The notes: generated by a model from the sequence alone, not told the origin. A stretch of DNA of 64,000 nucleotides from Hyphomicrobiales bacterium (GCA_900468805.1 UEIF01000052.1:17527-81526), one strand, 5' to 3'. Positions 43,094 through 52,671 are shown, numbered from the stretch's first letter. Numbers and translations: made by a program.

Positions 43094-44623
43094 CTATCGC
43101 CGGTTGAATTCGGGAGAAGCGAGAACCAGCGTCAGACCACTGGTCCTGTTCGGCGCCTGCGAGACGACACGGATCGTCTCGTCGCGGGCGGCATCGGCCA
43201 GCGTCGCCTTCAGGAATTCGCGCGGATCGACATCCCTGCCGAACTGGGCGCTGGCGCGCCGCGCCCATGACAACCGCTCGGAAAGCTGGCTGGCGGTAAT
43301 CCAGACGGAGAAATTCTCCTCGAAGCCGGCCGGGCTCGGCGGCAGCCATGTCGGCTGGCCCATGCGGCGAAGAGCGCCCTGTCCGAGCGCGCGCGCCATC
43401 TGGAAAGCCTTGCGCCGCTTCATGCGTGCCTCGTCGTCAGGGCTTGGCGGCGCCTGCATCATCGCCTGTCCGTCGGTTGCGGGCGCCGCATCCTTTTTCG
43501 GCGTCGCCATCATGTCGTCGCTGTCGGTATCGTCCTGCTGATAGGCCTGCATGAAGGCGGCGACATCGCCGGCGTCAGCACCGCTGTTCAGCGCCCGAAG
43601 CCCGGTGACGATATAGTCAAAAGGCTGGCGTGCCTTGGCGCCCTCGTCCCGCCAGGCGGCCGGGTGGTCGAGCATGGCGCGGTAGACGGCGGGCAGCTCC
43701 CCATCCGTCTTCTTCCACGCCTCGCTCATGGCCTGGATCATCTCCTGCGGCGGCTGGTCGGAGATGAAATGCACCGCGAGCTTGCGGCTGATATGCTCGG
43801 CCGTTTTCGGATTGACCGCGAGATCGTCGAGCATGGCAAGGTAATCCTTGCGCGTGCGCTTCGCCCCGCCGTAGCTCACACCAAGCACCTCATGTTCGCC
43901 AGGCTCGGAGATCTGCGGCCGGAAGGCGGTCTCCATTTCCTGCTGTTCGACTGTCAGCCCGGTCAGCACCATGGCCGCCGAACGCACGTCGGCCTGCGTG
44001 TAACCGCTGCCGGCGCCGAGTGTGTGCAGTTCCAGAAGTTCACGGCCAAGATTTTCGTTCAGCCCCTTGTTGCGCCGCATGCCTCCCTTGGAATCCGGGC
44101 CCAGCGACTGAGCCTGATCGAGATAGATCAGCATGGAGGGATGCTCGGTGGCGCTGCGCAGCAACGTCGCGAACTTGCCGCTTATGTAAGGACGGATCGC
44201 TTCGGCCTCGTAAAGCGGTACGATCAGCCGCATCGGCAGGCTCTTGTTGGCGCTGGTGGAGAAATGATTGGTCCAGAAAGTCGCCAGCCGTTCGTTGAAA
44301 CCGTCGGGCGAAAGCACCGATTGCATGAGCCGTGCATTGGCATCCATCTGGAAGAGCATTTGCGCGCGACGCTGCAGGAGCCGCCGCTGCTGCCGGCGGG
44401 CGAGATCGTCGCCATCGGCCTGACGGATCTGTCGCAACCGGTCCTGCAGATCGAGGATCGCAGTATGCCGCGCCTCGACACCGCCGACCGGAAAGCCCGG
44501 CACGATATCCGCGCCGCGCATCACCTGCCCGATCAGATCATCCTTCGTCTGCGGCGGGGTCTCGCCCGGCCGCAACCCGTAACCGAAACGGATTGCCGCC
44601 ATCGTCGGAAAAGACAGGCTCAT
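43094..44623 (-). CDS. DUF1800 domain protein
   Basis: This 509-residue protein of the DUF1800 family has the start AAIRFGYGLRPGE, FWTNHFSTS and the NENLGRELLELHTLG motif. SGYTQADVRSAAMVLTG is also diagnostic. DUF1800 and DUF1501 proteins occur as a pair in many bacteria and may act in envelope matters; the biochemical role is unknown. A disordered, acidic insert (QQDDTDSDDMM) sits near residue 370. Confidence 0.88.
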   Translation of the reverse strand: MSLSFPTMAAIRFGYGLRPGETPPQTKDDLIGQVMRGADIVPGFPVGGVEARHTAILDLQDRLRQIRQADGDDLARRQQRRLLQRRAQMLFQMDANARLMQSVLSPDGFNERLATFWTNHFSTSANKSLPMRLIVPLYEAEAIRPYISGKFATLLRSATEHPSMLIYLDQAQSLGPDSKGGMRRNKGLNENLGRELLELHTLGAGSGYTQADVRSAAMVLTGLTVEQQEMETAFRPQISEPGEHEVLGVSYGGAKRTRKDYLAMLDDLAVNPKTAEHISRKLAVHFISDQPPQEMIQAMSEAWKKTDGELPAVYRAMLDHPAAWRDEGAKARQPFDYIVTGLRALNSGADAGDVAAFMQAYQQDDTDSDDMMATPKKDAAPATDGQAMMQAPPSPDDEARMKRRKAFQMARALGQGALRRMGQPTWLPPSPAGFEENFSVWITASQLSERLSWARRASAQFGRDVDPREFLKATLADAARDETIRVVSQAPNRTSGLTLVLASPEFNRR

Positions 44624-44743
44624 GACCGTTCACCTCCTCATCACCTGATGGTGACAAGGTCTCAGCCAATTGCGACGGCAGGGTGTAGGAAATGCGGCGA
44701 TTTCCCGACATGGACGATTTGTAATCTGTTGAAATCGTTGGAT

Positions 44744-45097
44744 TCAACCCCGGAAAATGAACGAAGCACCCACCGCAATCAGAGCAAAGCCGATCGCATG
44801 GTTCCAGGTCAGGTTCTCACCGAGCCAGAAGACCGAGAAACCCGAGAACACCAGCAGGGTAATCACTTCCTGCATGGTCTTCAGCTGCGCCGTGGAATAG
44901 ACCGCCGAGCCCATGCGGTTGGCGGGCACTGCAAGGCAATATTCGAAGAAGGCGATGCCCCAACTGGCGAGGATGGCGAGGAAGATCGCGCTGCCCTTGT
45001 GTTTCAGGTGCCCATACCAGGCAAACGTCATGAAGACATTGGAGACAACGAGCATGATCACCGGCCAGAAGGCGGCCGGGTTGAGCGAAAAGGGCAT
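44744..45097 (-). CDS. DMT/DUF486 small membrane protein
   Basis: This 117-residue protein has four hydrophobic helices and matches the DUF486 family: FMTFAWYGHLKHKG, WGIAFFEYCLAVPANR and MQEVITLLVF. ATG 45097 has AGGATCAGCCC upstream. It is probably a small transporter-like protein. Confidence 0.82.
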   Translation of the reverse strand: MPFSLNPAAFWPVIMLVVSNVFMTFAWYGHLKHKGSAIFLAILASWGIAFFEYCLAVPANRMGSAVYSTAQLKTMQEVITLLVFSGFSVFWLGENLTWNHAIGFALIAVGASFIFRG

Positions 45098-45178
45098 GGG
45101 CTGATCCTGTAGCAAATACTGAAATGGGTGGAAACGCACCATTTACCGGAGGTTTCCGGGCAATCAAGACCCGATCGC

Positions 45179-46366
45179 TCAGCAGCCGTGCTTTTCGGAT
45201 GCGCGATAAAGACGCGGTCCGGACATGTCGCTGGGCGGCTCGCCTTCGACCATCACCTTGTTGCGTCCTGCCTCCTTGGCGGCATAGAGCGCCTTGTCGG
45301 CCCGGGCGATCTGCTCATAGAGGGAATGATCGGCCGAACTGGTGCCGGCGACACCGAAACTTGCGGTGATCTTGCCGTCGAAGCCGATCGCCTTGCGGTC
45401 GGCGCCGGCAAAGGCAAGCCGCACCCGGTTGGCGAAATCCGCGCCCGAAACCAGCGGCGTTGCCGGCAGGAAGACCACGAATTCCTCGCCGCCGAAGCGC
45501 GCCGCGAAGCCGCCTTCCGGCAGCCGCGACTGCAGCATCTCGGCAAAGGCCTGGATGACAGTATCACCAGAGCCATGGCCGAAGGTGTCGTTGACCCATT
45601 TGAAATTGTCGATGTCGCAGATGATGACAGCGCCTTCGGTGCGCCCGTTCTCGGCCACCATCCTGTCGAAGCCGCGCCGGTTCAGCGTGCCCGTCAGCGG
45701 ATCGCGCTCGGCGGCATCGCGGTGCGCGTTGATCATATCGAGTGTGGACGCCGCAAGCGCGGAAAGCGCAAACATCAGAGCGAAAACCGAGGCGCCCACC
45801 TGCATGAAGAAGGCATATTGCGAGGCAAGAAAACCATCAGGGCCACCATAGGAGGGCGCGATGAAAACCAGGACGGCATTGCGGACGAGGATTTCGGCAA
45901 CGACGAGGCCGGAGACGCCAAGCAGCACCCGGTCGGCTCCGTGGCGGATGCGGCGCAGGCTCTCGATGATGCCGAAGGTCAGGAGAGCGGCGCAGCCGAG
46001 ATCGTCGAGCAGCAATTCGGCCGGAATGCTTTCGGCAACCAGCGACGAATAGAGGATGCCCGCATAGGTCGCCAGCGTGAAACCGAGGCGCCAGCGCAGA
46101 TAGGACGGCCGCCCGAAGCGGGCAAGCAGCGCGCCGCCATAGAAGAAGAAAGCCGCAAGAAACAGGGCATCGGCAATCAGCGAGGCGTACTGGTCCGTCA
46201 GCGCACCCGCCGTCAGCGGCATCAAAAAGGCAACGGCGGCAAAGAGATAACCCGGGCCCCAGAGCTTCGCCTCTCGCGAGCCGAACCGGCCGACAATGAG
46301 AAACGTGCAGCCGAAGGTCAGCATCATGACCGGTAACAGGAAGGCGAAATTTTCGGTAGAACCCAT
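45179..46366 (-). CDS. GGDEF-domain diguanylate cyclase with membrane sensor
   Basis: This 395-residue protein has six to seven transmembrane helices (residues about 5-225), then a GGDEF domain. That domain starts at ERDPLTGTLNRRGFD and carries the active-site motif GGEEF, with the metal-binding CDIDNFKWVNDTFGH. It would make c-di-GMP in response to a membrane signal. No RxxD inhibitory site is evident before GGEEF. ATG 46366 has a GAGGATTT site. Confidence 0.9.
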   Translation of the reverse strand: MGSTENFAFLLPVMMLTFGCTFLIVGRFGSREAKLWGPGYLFAAVAFLMPLTAGALTDQYASLIADALFLAAFFFYGGALLARFGRPSYLRWRLGFTLATYAGILYSSLVAESIPAELLLDDLGCAALLTFGIIESLRRIRHGADRVLLGVSGLVVAEILVRNAVLVFIAPSYGGPDGFLASQYAFFMQVGASVFALMFALSALAASTLDMINAHRDAAERDPLTGTLNRRGFDRMVAENGRTEGAVIICDIDNFKWVNDTFGHGSGDTVIQAFAEMLQSRLPEGGFAARFGGEEFVVFLPATPLVSGADFANRVRLAFAGADRKAIGFDGKITASFGVAGTSSADHSLYEQIARADKALYAAKEAGRNKVMVEGEPPSDMSGPRLYRASEKHGC

Positions 46367-46523
46367 AAATCCTCGCGGCGGGACGCAATACATGACCGGC
46401 GCTCGGGATACGCTAGGACTATGACCTTAAAAAAGGAGAAACCGGCCGGGCCTAGAAAATCGTACCAGAATTAAGCATTCGCGCGGACACACGCCCCAAT
46501 GAAACAGTCAGCGCGCAAGGAAA

Positions 46524-46555
46524 GGCCGGCAGCTTTCGCCACCGGCCTTCGTAGC
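46524..46555. terminator. Hairpin after the MFS gene
   Basis: An eight-base stem AAGGCCGG/CCGGCCTT lies before the MFS stop. It may end minus-strand transcription. Confidence 0.45.
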
Positions 46556-46566
46556 CACGGGCAGCG

Positions 46567-47820
46567 CTAGATTCTCATCGCGCCACGCGGCTCTTCGGCT
46601 TCCTCCATGCCGAAACGCACATCCTTCTTCTCGTGGCCGAACCAGGAGAGCACCGCGACTACGACGGCAACAATGGCGGCTACTATGACCAACGCGCTAG
46701 CGTAGTCACCGTTCCAATGAGACGCCAAACTCGCCTGCATCGTCGCATTGCCCGAGGCCAGCAGATTGCCGAGCTGATAGGCGAAGCCGGGGAATGTGCC
46801 GCGCACTTCGTCGGGAGAAAGCTCGTTGAGATGCACGGGCACGATGCCCCAGGCGCCCTGCACGAAGAACTGCATCAGGAAGGCGCCGATCGCGAGCAGC
46901 ACCGGCCCCGGCGCATAGGCCCAGAGCGGGGCAATGGGCACGGCGATCAGCGCGGCGATGACGATCGCTCGTCTGCGGCCGATGCGCTGCGACAGCGCCC
47001 CGAAGAACAGCCCGCCGAGGATGGCGCCGATATTGTAGACGATGGCGATCGCGCCGACTGTATAGCTCGAATAGTTGCGCTGGTTTTCGAGGAAGGTCGG
47101 GTAGATATCCTGCGTGCCGTGACTGAAGAAATTGAAGGCGGTCATCAACAGCACCGCCCATATGAAGAGCGGAATGTTTTCGCGCAACACCGTCAGGAAC
47201 GGCCGACCACCACCCTGCTGCTGGCGTTTCAGGAAGGCCGGGCTCTCTTGAACGCTGCGGCGGATATAGAGCACCAGCAGCGCGGGCAGAACACCGACGA
47301 AGAACATGCCGCGCCAGCCGATGACGGGGAAGAGCAGGAAGAACAGCAGCGAAGCAAGCAGATAGCCGGAGGGATACCCCGCCTGCAAAATACCCGAGAC
47401 GACGCCGCGGCTTTCCTCCGGCACAGTCTCCATGACGAGCGAGGCGCCGACACCCCATTCCCCGCCCATGGCGATGCCGTAGAGTGCGCGCAGCACCAGG
47501 AACATGGTGAGGCCGGTCGAAAAACCGGTGAGGAATTCGAACAGCGAATAGAGCATCACATTCACCATCAGCGTGATGCGCCGCCCGTATCGGTCTGCCG
47601 CAAGCCCGAAGATCAGGGCGCCGAGCGCCCGCATGGCAAGGGTGAGAAAGATCGCCACGGAGACCGCGGGAACGTCAGTGTGAAACTCTTCGGCGATATA
47701 TTTGAGAACGAAGACGAGAATGAAGAAGTCGAAGGCGTCGAGCGTCCAGCCGAGATAGCTGGCGATGACGGTGTTGCGCTGCTGCGGGGTGAGCGCGCGC
47801 AGACTTGCCAATGCGGACAT
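46567..47820 (-). CDS. MFS transporter (sialate/carboxylate type)
   Basis: This 417-residue protein has 12 predicted helices. The loop motif GLAADRYGRR and the LGWTLDAFDFFILVFVLKYIA start are typical of the metabolite:H+ symporter/lactate-sialic acid group. It probably takes up a small organic acid. A strong EcfG-type promoter match lies about 105 bases upstream. Confidence 0.88.
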   Translation of the reverse strand: MSALASLRALTPQQRNTVIASYLGWTLDAFDFFILVFVLKYIAEEFHTDVPAVSVAIFLTLAMRALGALIFGLAADRYGRRITLMVNVMLYSLFEFLTGFSTGLTMFLVLRALYGIAMGGEWGVGASLVMETVPEESRGVVSGILQAGYPSGYLLASLLFFLLFPVIGWRGMFFVGVLPALLVLYIRRSVQESPAFLKRQQQGGGRPFLTVLRENIPLFIWAVLLMTAFNFFSHGTQDIYPTFLENQRNYSSYTVGAIAIVYNIGAILGGLFFGALSQRIGRRRAIVIAALIAVPIAPLWAYAPGPVLLAIGAFLMQFFVQGAWGIVPVHLNELSPDEVRGTFPGFAYQLGNLLASGNATMQASLASHWNGDYASALVIVAAIVAVVVAVLSWFGHEKKDVRFGMEEAEEPRGAMRI

Positions 47821-47924
47821 ATGCGTTTCCTCCGTCCGAAAGCGGCGGCGAGGCGGGGCAATTCCGGATGCCGTCGGAAGGGGTGCCCAGGATGGGCATT
47901 GGCTGCCGGGAGACAGCGAGGCGG

Positions 47925-47951
47925 AAACGTCAGGGTTATTGACCGGGTTCC
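47925..47951 (-). promoter_or_regulatory. Candidate EcfG/RpoE2-type promoter
   Basis: On the minus strand: GGAAC, 17 bases, CGTTT. It points at the MFS gene, with a 5' leader of about 95 bases. Confidence 0.6.
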
Positions 47952-48002
47952 ATCACGTTGGCGCGATTGGGGATCGTGCAAACAGGCAACCAGAAGCCAG
48001 AT

Positions 48003-48644
48003 TTACTTCTCCGTTGTGTCGTCGTTACCGCCTGGAAGGCCGCTCGCGATCCCATTCCAAGTCCTTGAAATCCAGTTTCCGTCATCGAAAGGTCCGTCAG
48101 GCGCAGCACTCCTGCGGAGATCGTAATCAAAGACTTCCAGAACGGTGCCGCTGGTCGATCCAAATTCCGACCTCGCGTATTCCGCATCCCTGAAGCGCCT
48201 CTCGAGCCGGACAAACCGTTTGTCTTTTGGCCGGAACCAGACATGCATATCAGCCTCGATGGATTTCTGGTGCCACGTGCCGCTGTAATGCCAGACGGAC
48301 TCACCACCCTCCATCTCTTCGGCGATGAACGCGCAGGATGTGTATTTTGGGCCGTTTTCGTCACTGAGAGCCCGCTTCAAGCGGGGATAACGCTCCCAGT
48401 CCGCCGCCTCCACCCGCTTGTGATACTCCGTATCCTGATTGAACCGATGCTCAAATTGAAGCTTGCGCTCGCCATCCGCATCAATATCGTAGAGCTTCTC
48501 GCTGTATATCGTGATCGACCGCGTCGCGGCATAGGCGTCATTCAACTCCGCGCAGGACGGGTCCAGTTTTTCCTCCTGGCTGAAAGCCGACACGGAGGCC
48601 ATCAAGGCTATCAACAGCCCGCACGAGATCGCAAATCTCCGCAA
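48003..48644 (-). CDS. Hypothetical secreted protein
   Basis: This 213-residue protein has a clear signal peptide (residues 1-20, ISCGLLIALMASVSA cut at SFS). The mature part is rich in charged and aromatic residues (YHKRVEAADWERYPRLKRALS, WHYSGTWHQKS) and has two cysteines. I do not recognise the family. It is monocistronic. Confidence 0.7.
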   Translation of the reverse strand: MRRFAISCGLLIALMASVSAFSQEEKLDPSCAELNDAYAATRSITIYSEKLYDIDADGERKLQFEHRFNQDTEYHKRVEAADWERYPRLKRALSDENGPKYTSCAFIAEEMEGGESVWHYSGTWHQKSIEADMHVWFRPKDKRFVRLERRFRDAEYARSEFGSTSGTVLEVFDYDLRRSAAPDGPFDDGNWISRTWNGIASGLPGGNDDTTEK

Positions 48645-48768
48645 TATTCCGCCCCCAAAATAGCGCCGACATTAACCTGGGCTTCATACGACTTATTCGG
48701 GCACACAGGCAATATGCAACGTTTGGTCAAATTTATCCCAAGGCAATGATATGCCGAACCTCCGCCGC

Positions 48769-49050
48769 CTACGGGCGGCGAAAGCCTCCCTCGCCGCCCA
48801 TCCACTTGAGCCAAGGCCCGATATGGAACAGGCTCATCAACACATACATCAGCACCATGCCGCTGAAGACCGACGCCCCCTGCATCTGCATGCCGCTCAT
48901 CGAGCAGATCATCTCGGCCGCCGGCTCACTCGCCGAAAGAACTGCCATCACCGCAAAGACCGGTGCCGCCGCCAGCGACAGCCACCGCGCCATGCCGGAC
49001 AGGAGCGGGCCGGCGCTGTCGCCGGCCTCCATCTTCGAGGGCGTGCTCAT
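48769..49050 (-). CDS. Hypothetical small membrane protein, coupled to DUF899 gene
   Basis: This 93-residue protein has two hydrophobic helices (WLSLAAAPVFAVMAVLSA and FSGMVLMYVLMSLF) and a Met-rich stretch CSMSGMQMQG. Its ATG overlaps the stop of the DUF899 gene, so the two are an operon. It may anchor or assist the DUF899 protein (inference). Confidence 0.65.
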   Translation of the reverse strand: MSTPSKMEAGDSAGPLLSGMARWLSLAAAPVFAVMAVLSASEPAAEMICSMSGMQMQGASVFSGMVLMYVLMSLFHIGPWLKWMGGEGGFRRP

Positions 49051-49829
49051 TGCCTTGCCCCATACCGATCGTGGTGACGCCACCAGACACCTTCCTCGTT
49101 GCGGCCGAGCGGCGCGCGGTCGAGCCACTGGTACATGCCCCACACACCATCGAGCCCGCGGGCATAGGAGGAATAGGTGTGGTAGATCTCCCCGCCCTGC
49201 ATCACGAAGGCACTGAGGCCCGGACGGTCGCGGATGAAAGTGGTGAAGTCGGTGCCAGTTATCGAGGCGATCAGGTCGGCCGGGCTCTCACCGCTACTCG
49301 GCTTCTGCTGCAGCACATTGGGGATCGGCGGTTCGCGGCGGTAGTTATATTCGATGCCGCCGCTCTGCTGTTCCTCCGGCGTGAACCAGACGTTGAAATC
49401 CCGGTTGAAATCGCTGCCATCGGAAGAGGCCCAGTCGAAAGTCCAGCCCATGCGGCGCTTGAACTCCAGGAGCTTCTCAAGCGGCGCGCGGGAAACAGCG
49501 CTGAAGGCGACGTCGTGATTTTCCAGATGCACGAAGACGCCGTTGAAGCCATCGGCAATCGACGAGCAGGAGGGGCAACCCGCCGTATAGTCCGGGCCGA
49601 ACATAAAGTGGTAGACGAGAAGCTGCGAGCGGCCCTTGAAGAGCGCTGACAGCGGCACGATGCCGGTTTCCGTCTCCAGCCGATAATCCTTGTCGATCTT
49701 GACCCAGGGCAGCTCCTGGCGCATCTCGGCGATCTCGTCGCTGCGCCGCGTCAGCGCCTTTTCCTCGTCCAGCAGCGCAATGCGCGCCTGCAGCCATTCT
49801 GCCCGTGTTCCGGTCTTGTGCATCATCAT
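49047..49829 (-). CDS. DUF899 thioredoxin-like protein
   Basis: This 260-residue DUF899 family protein contains a redox-type CPSC motif (TAGCPSCSSIADG, about residues 83-90) in a thioredoxin-like fold and the family sequence WVKIDKDYRLET. Such proteins are annotated as dithiol-disulfide isomerase-like, but substrates are unknown. ATG 49829 (three ATG in a row) has GGAGAAGACC upstream. It is divergent from the regulator at 49947. Confidence 0.87.
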   Translation of the reverse strand: MMMHKTGTRAEWLQARIALLDEEKALTRRSDEIAEMRQELPWVKIDKDYRLETETGIVPLSALFKGRSQLLVYHFMFGPDYTAGCPSCSSIADGFNGVFVHLENHDVAFSAVSRAPLEKLLEFKRRMGWTFDWASSDGSDFNRDFNVWFTPEEQQSGGIEYNYRREPPIPNVLQQKPSSGESPADLIASITGTDFTTFIRDRPGLSAFVMQGGEIYHTYSSYARGLDGVWGMYQWLDRAPLGRNEEGVWWRHHDRYGARQ

Positions 49830-49946
49830 CGGTCTTCTCCTCACTTGCTTGAAACTCTGCATGCCGGCGGGCCGTTGCCTGCCGATGAGGAATAAACTAG
49901 GTCTGAAAAGCCAAGAGGTGGGAGTTACAAGTGTGACGGGATTCCG

Positions 49947-51167
49947 ATGGACTCGCTGATCGTTGCTGCCGCACAGGCGCTGGCCGCCGGCGATGCGCTG
50001 GGCGCGATGAAGCGCGTGGCCCTGCGCGACGACCCGCCGGCGCTCGCCCTGCGCGGCATTGCCATGGCTCAGCTCGGCGATCTCGCCCGCGCCAAGGCGC
50101 TGCTGAAGAGTGCGGCCCGCGCCTTCGGCCCGCGGGAGGCGGTGGCGCGCGCCCGCTGCATCGTCGCCGAAGCCGAGATCGCTCTGGTCTCGCGCGATCT
50201 CACCTGGCCGGAAAAGGCGCTGGAAGCCGCTCGCCTGACGCTCGCAAGGCGTGGCGACCGCGTCAATGCCGCCCACGCCCGCAATCTGCAGATCCGCCGC
50301 CTGCTCCTGATCGGCCATCTGGATGCGGCTGAAAAGCTGCTCGCCGATCTCGACCCCTCACCGCTGCCGCCCGCTGCCCGTGCCGGCCATGAGCTTGCCC
50401 TTGCCGGCGTCGCGATCCGCCGGCTGCGCACGGAGCCGGCGAGGCAAGCGCTGGCACGCGCGGCGGAAGCGGCGTCGAAGGCCGATATCCCGGCACTTGC
50501 CATCGAGGTGCGCGAGGCGGCAAAGGTGTTGGAAGCGCCCGCCGCCCGGCTGATCGATAGCGGCACGGAGCGCCTTTTGCAGCTTCAGGAAGTCGAGGCG
50601 CTGCTTGCCTCCGACACGCTGGTCATCGATGCCTGCCGCAACGTGATACGATCAGGCGGCGAGATCCTGCCGCTGGCAAGCCGCCCGGTGCTCTTCATGC
50701 TCGCCCGCACGCTTGCCGAAGCAGCACCATCAGATGTTATCCGTTCCCTTCTGCTGGTCCGCGCCTTCCGCGCCCGCCATGCCGATGAATCCCACCGGGC
50801 GCGTCTGCGTGTCGAGATCGGCCGGCTGCGCGCGGCGCTTGCCAACCTTGCCGAGGTGAAGGCGACAAGCGGTGGTTTTATGCTGATCCCGCTCGGCGGC
50901 CGTAATGTCGTGGTGCTTGCCCCACCGGTCGAGGAGGAACACGCCCCGTTGCTGGCGCTTCTCGCGGATGGAGAATCCTGGTCCAGCACGGCGCTTTCGA
51001 TTGCGCTGGGCTTGAGCTCGCGCACCGTGCAGCGGGCGCTGGAAACGCTGGAAGAGGCCGGCAAGGTGCAGTATTTCGGCAATGGCCCGGCGCGGCGCTG
51101 GATGATGCCGCCGGTCGTCGGCTTCCCGACAACATTGTTACTCCCCGGTCCGCTGCCAAGCGAATAA
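49947..51167 (+). CDS. HTH regulator with TPR-like N-terminal domain
   Basis: The 406-residue protein has an alpha-helical repeat-rich N-terminal part (residues 1-200: ALALRGIAMAQLGDLARAKALLKSA, AARQALARAAEAASKADIPA). The C-terminal winged HTH is seen in SSTALSIALGLSSRTVQRALETLEEAGKV. It is divergent from DUF899 across 117 bases, so it is its likely controller. The effector is unknown. Confidence 0.75.
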   Translation: MDSLIVAAAQALAAGDALGAMKRVALRDDPPALALRGIAMAQLGDLARAKALLKSAARAFGPREAVARARCIVAEAEIALVSRDLTWPEKALEAARLTLARRGDRVNAAHARNLQIRRLLLIGHLDAAEKLLADLDPSPLPPAARAGHELALAGVAIRRLRTEPARQALARAAEAASKADIPALAIEVREAAKVLEAPAARLIDSGTERLLQLQEVEALLASDTLVIDACRNVIRSGGEILPLASRPVLFMLARTLAEAAPSDVIRSLLLVRAFRARHADESHRARLRVEIGRLRAALANLAEVKATSGGFMLIPLGGRNVVVLAPPVEEEHAPLLALLADGESWSSTALSIALGLSSRTVQRALETLEEAGKVQYFGNGPARRWMMPPVVGFPTTLLLPGPLPSE

Positions 51168-51197
51168 CATCTCTCCTGTAACAGAGGATGGAACACC

Positions 51198-51830
51198 ATG
51201 AAGACATCACAGGCAGAGATCATCCGCGAATACGGCCCCTTCGAAGGCGCGCGTAATGTCGGCGGCGTCACCTATGACGGCAGCCGGGTCTGGTTCGCCG
51301 CCGGTGAAAACCTGCGGGCGCTGGACCCCGAAAGCGGTGCCGAACTCACCACCATCGACGTCGCCGCTCATGCCGGCACTGCCTTTGACGGCCGCTATCT
51401 CTTCCAGATCGCCGAAGACAAGATCCGCAAGATCGACCCCGAAACCGGCACCGTCGTCGCCACTATTCCTGCTCCCGGCAAGGGTGCGGATTCCGGCATG
51501 GCCTGGTGCGAGGGCAGCCTCTGGGTCGGCCAGTACCGCGACCGCTGCATCCACGAGATCGATCCAGAAACCGGCAAGATCCTGCGCACGATCGAATCCA
51601 AGCGCCATGTCACGGGTGTCACCTGGGTCGATGGCGAGCTCTGGCATGCGACCTGGGAGGATGACAAGAGCGACGTGCGCCGGATCGATCCGAAGACCGG
51701 TGACGTGCTGGAGCGGCTGGAGATGCCCGAAGGCACAGGTGTTTCCGGGCTGGAATCCGATGGTGACGGTGTGTTCTACGCCGGCGGCGGCGGCAGCGGC
51801 AAGGTGCGGGCAATCCGACGGCCGCGATGA
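51198..51830 (+). CDS. Beta-propeller protein (Vgb/glutaminyl-cyclotransferase-like)
   Basis: This 210-residue protein has four or five WD-like repeats of the form G..W.AAG..L..LDPE: VWFAAGENLRALDPES, IRKIDPETG, IHEIDPETG and VRRIDPKTG. They form a partial beta-propeller. No signal peptide is seen. It starts 30 bases after the regulator gene and is probably co-transcribed. Confidence 0.78.
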   Translation: MKTSQAEIIREYGPFEGARNVGGVTYDGSRVWFAAGENLRALDPESGAELTTIDVAAHAGTAFDGRYLFQIAEDKIRKIDPETGTVVATIPAPGKGADSGMAWCEGSLWVGQYRDRCIHEIDPETGKILRTIESKRHVTGVTWVDGELWHATWEDDKSDVRRIDPKTGDVLERLEMPEGTGVSGLESDGDGVFYAGGGGSGKVRAIRRPR

Positions 51831-51840
51831 TGGGACGATG

Positions 51841-51870
51841 TGAGACAAGCGCCAGATTGCGCCTGTCTCA
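51841..51870 (+). terminator. Hairpin after the beta-propeller gene
   Basis: The arms TGAGACA-GCGC/GCGC-TGTCTCA pair with one mismatch. It lies 10 bases after the stop and has no T run. Confidence 0.5.
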
Positions 51871-51883
51871 TTCGGCCGCCGTG

Positions 51884-51968
51884 CGTTCATCCGGACGCAT
51901 TAAGGACCTCTAACTCCTCGGATCTGCGCATCAGGCTTTCCGAAAATCGATTCCGGCTTTCCTGGCCG
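51884..51968. repeat. Dispersed rhizobial intergenic repeat
   Basis: This stretch contains CGTTCATCCGGACGCAT, CTCTAACTC and TCCGAAAATCGATTCCG. I recall the same arrangement in intergenic regions of many Rhizobiaceae. Copy number cannot be checked here. Confidence 0.6.
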
Positions 51969-51981
51969 GTGCTGGAGCCAG

Positions 51982-52671
51982 TTACTTGCCCTGTTTGCGA
52001 AGCGCGTCGATCAGGACCAGCGCGGCCGGGCCAGACGATGCCGGGTTCTGGCCGGTGATCAATTGCCCGTCGGTAACGGTGTGAACGCCCCAGTCCTTGA
52101 CCTTGGAAAAGATCGCGCCAAGGCTGAGGAGTTCGTCCTCGACGAGGAAGGGAACGACCTTCGTCAGGCCGACGCCTTCCTCCTCCCCATTGGTGAAGCC
52201 GGTAAGCTGCCGGCCTGCCACGAAGGGCGTACCATCAGGGTTTTTCACATGATGAAGCACGCCCGGCGCATGGCAGACGAGAGCGATGGTCTTGCCGGCC
52301 GCAATGAAGGACTCGATCAGCTTGATGGAGTTGGCATCCTCGGCCAGATCCCACATCGGACCATGACCACCGGGATAGAAGACCGTGTCGTAGTCGGCCT
52401 GGTTGACGCTGTCGAGCCGCACCGTGTTGGCGAGCCGCGCCTTGCCGGCCTCGTCGGCATTGAAGCGCCGCGTGAGATCGGTCTGGAATTCAGTCTCGTC
52501 ACTCTTGGGATCGAGCGGCGGCTGGCCGCCCTTGGGCGAAGCCAGCGTCATCTCGGCGCCCGCATCCTTGAATGCGTAGTAAGGGGCCGCGAGCTCCTCG
52601 AGCCAGAAGCCCGTCTTTTTGCCGGTATTGCCGAGCTGGTCATGTGAAGTCAGTACGAGCAGAACTTTCAT
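51982..52671 (-). CDS. DJ-1/PfpI family protein (type 1 glutamine amidotransferase-like)
   Basis: This 229-residue protein has the nucleophile elbow LVCHAPG and EEL/FYPGGHGPMWDL regions typical of the Hsp31/glyoxalase III-type branch. It may detoxify methylglyoxal or act as a chaperone. ATG 52671 has AGGATAGGT upstream; a longer in-frame ATG at 52803 adds an unrelated leader. Confidence 0.87.
   Translation of the reverse strand: MKVLLVLTSHDQLGNTGKKTGFWLEELAAPYYAFKDAGAEMTLASPKGGQPPLDPKSDETEFQTDLTRRFNADEAGKARLANTVRLDSVNQADYDTVFYPGGHGPMWDLAEDANSIKLIESFIAAGKTIALVCHAPGVLHHVKNPDGTPFVAGRQLTGFTNGEEEGVGLTKVVPFLVEDELLSLGAIFSKVKDWGVHTVTDGQLITGQNPASSGPAALVLIDALRKQGK

Noticed and set aside
43664..45112. 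Plus-strand open frame of about 480 codons
   Set aside because: It is opposite DUF1800 and runs through the next gene and intergenic DNA with no motif.
45128..46336. Plus-strand open frame of about 400 codons
   Set aside because: It is antisense to the GGDEF gene.
46633..48126. Plus-strand open frame of nearly 500 codons
   Set aside because: It lies opposite the MFS gene and has low-complexity His/Gln/Glu-rich content typical of antisense frames in GC-rich DNA.
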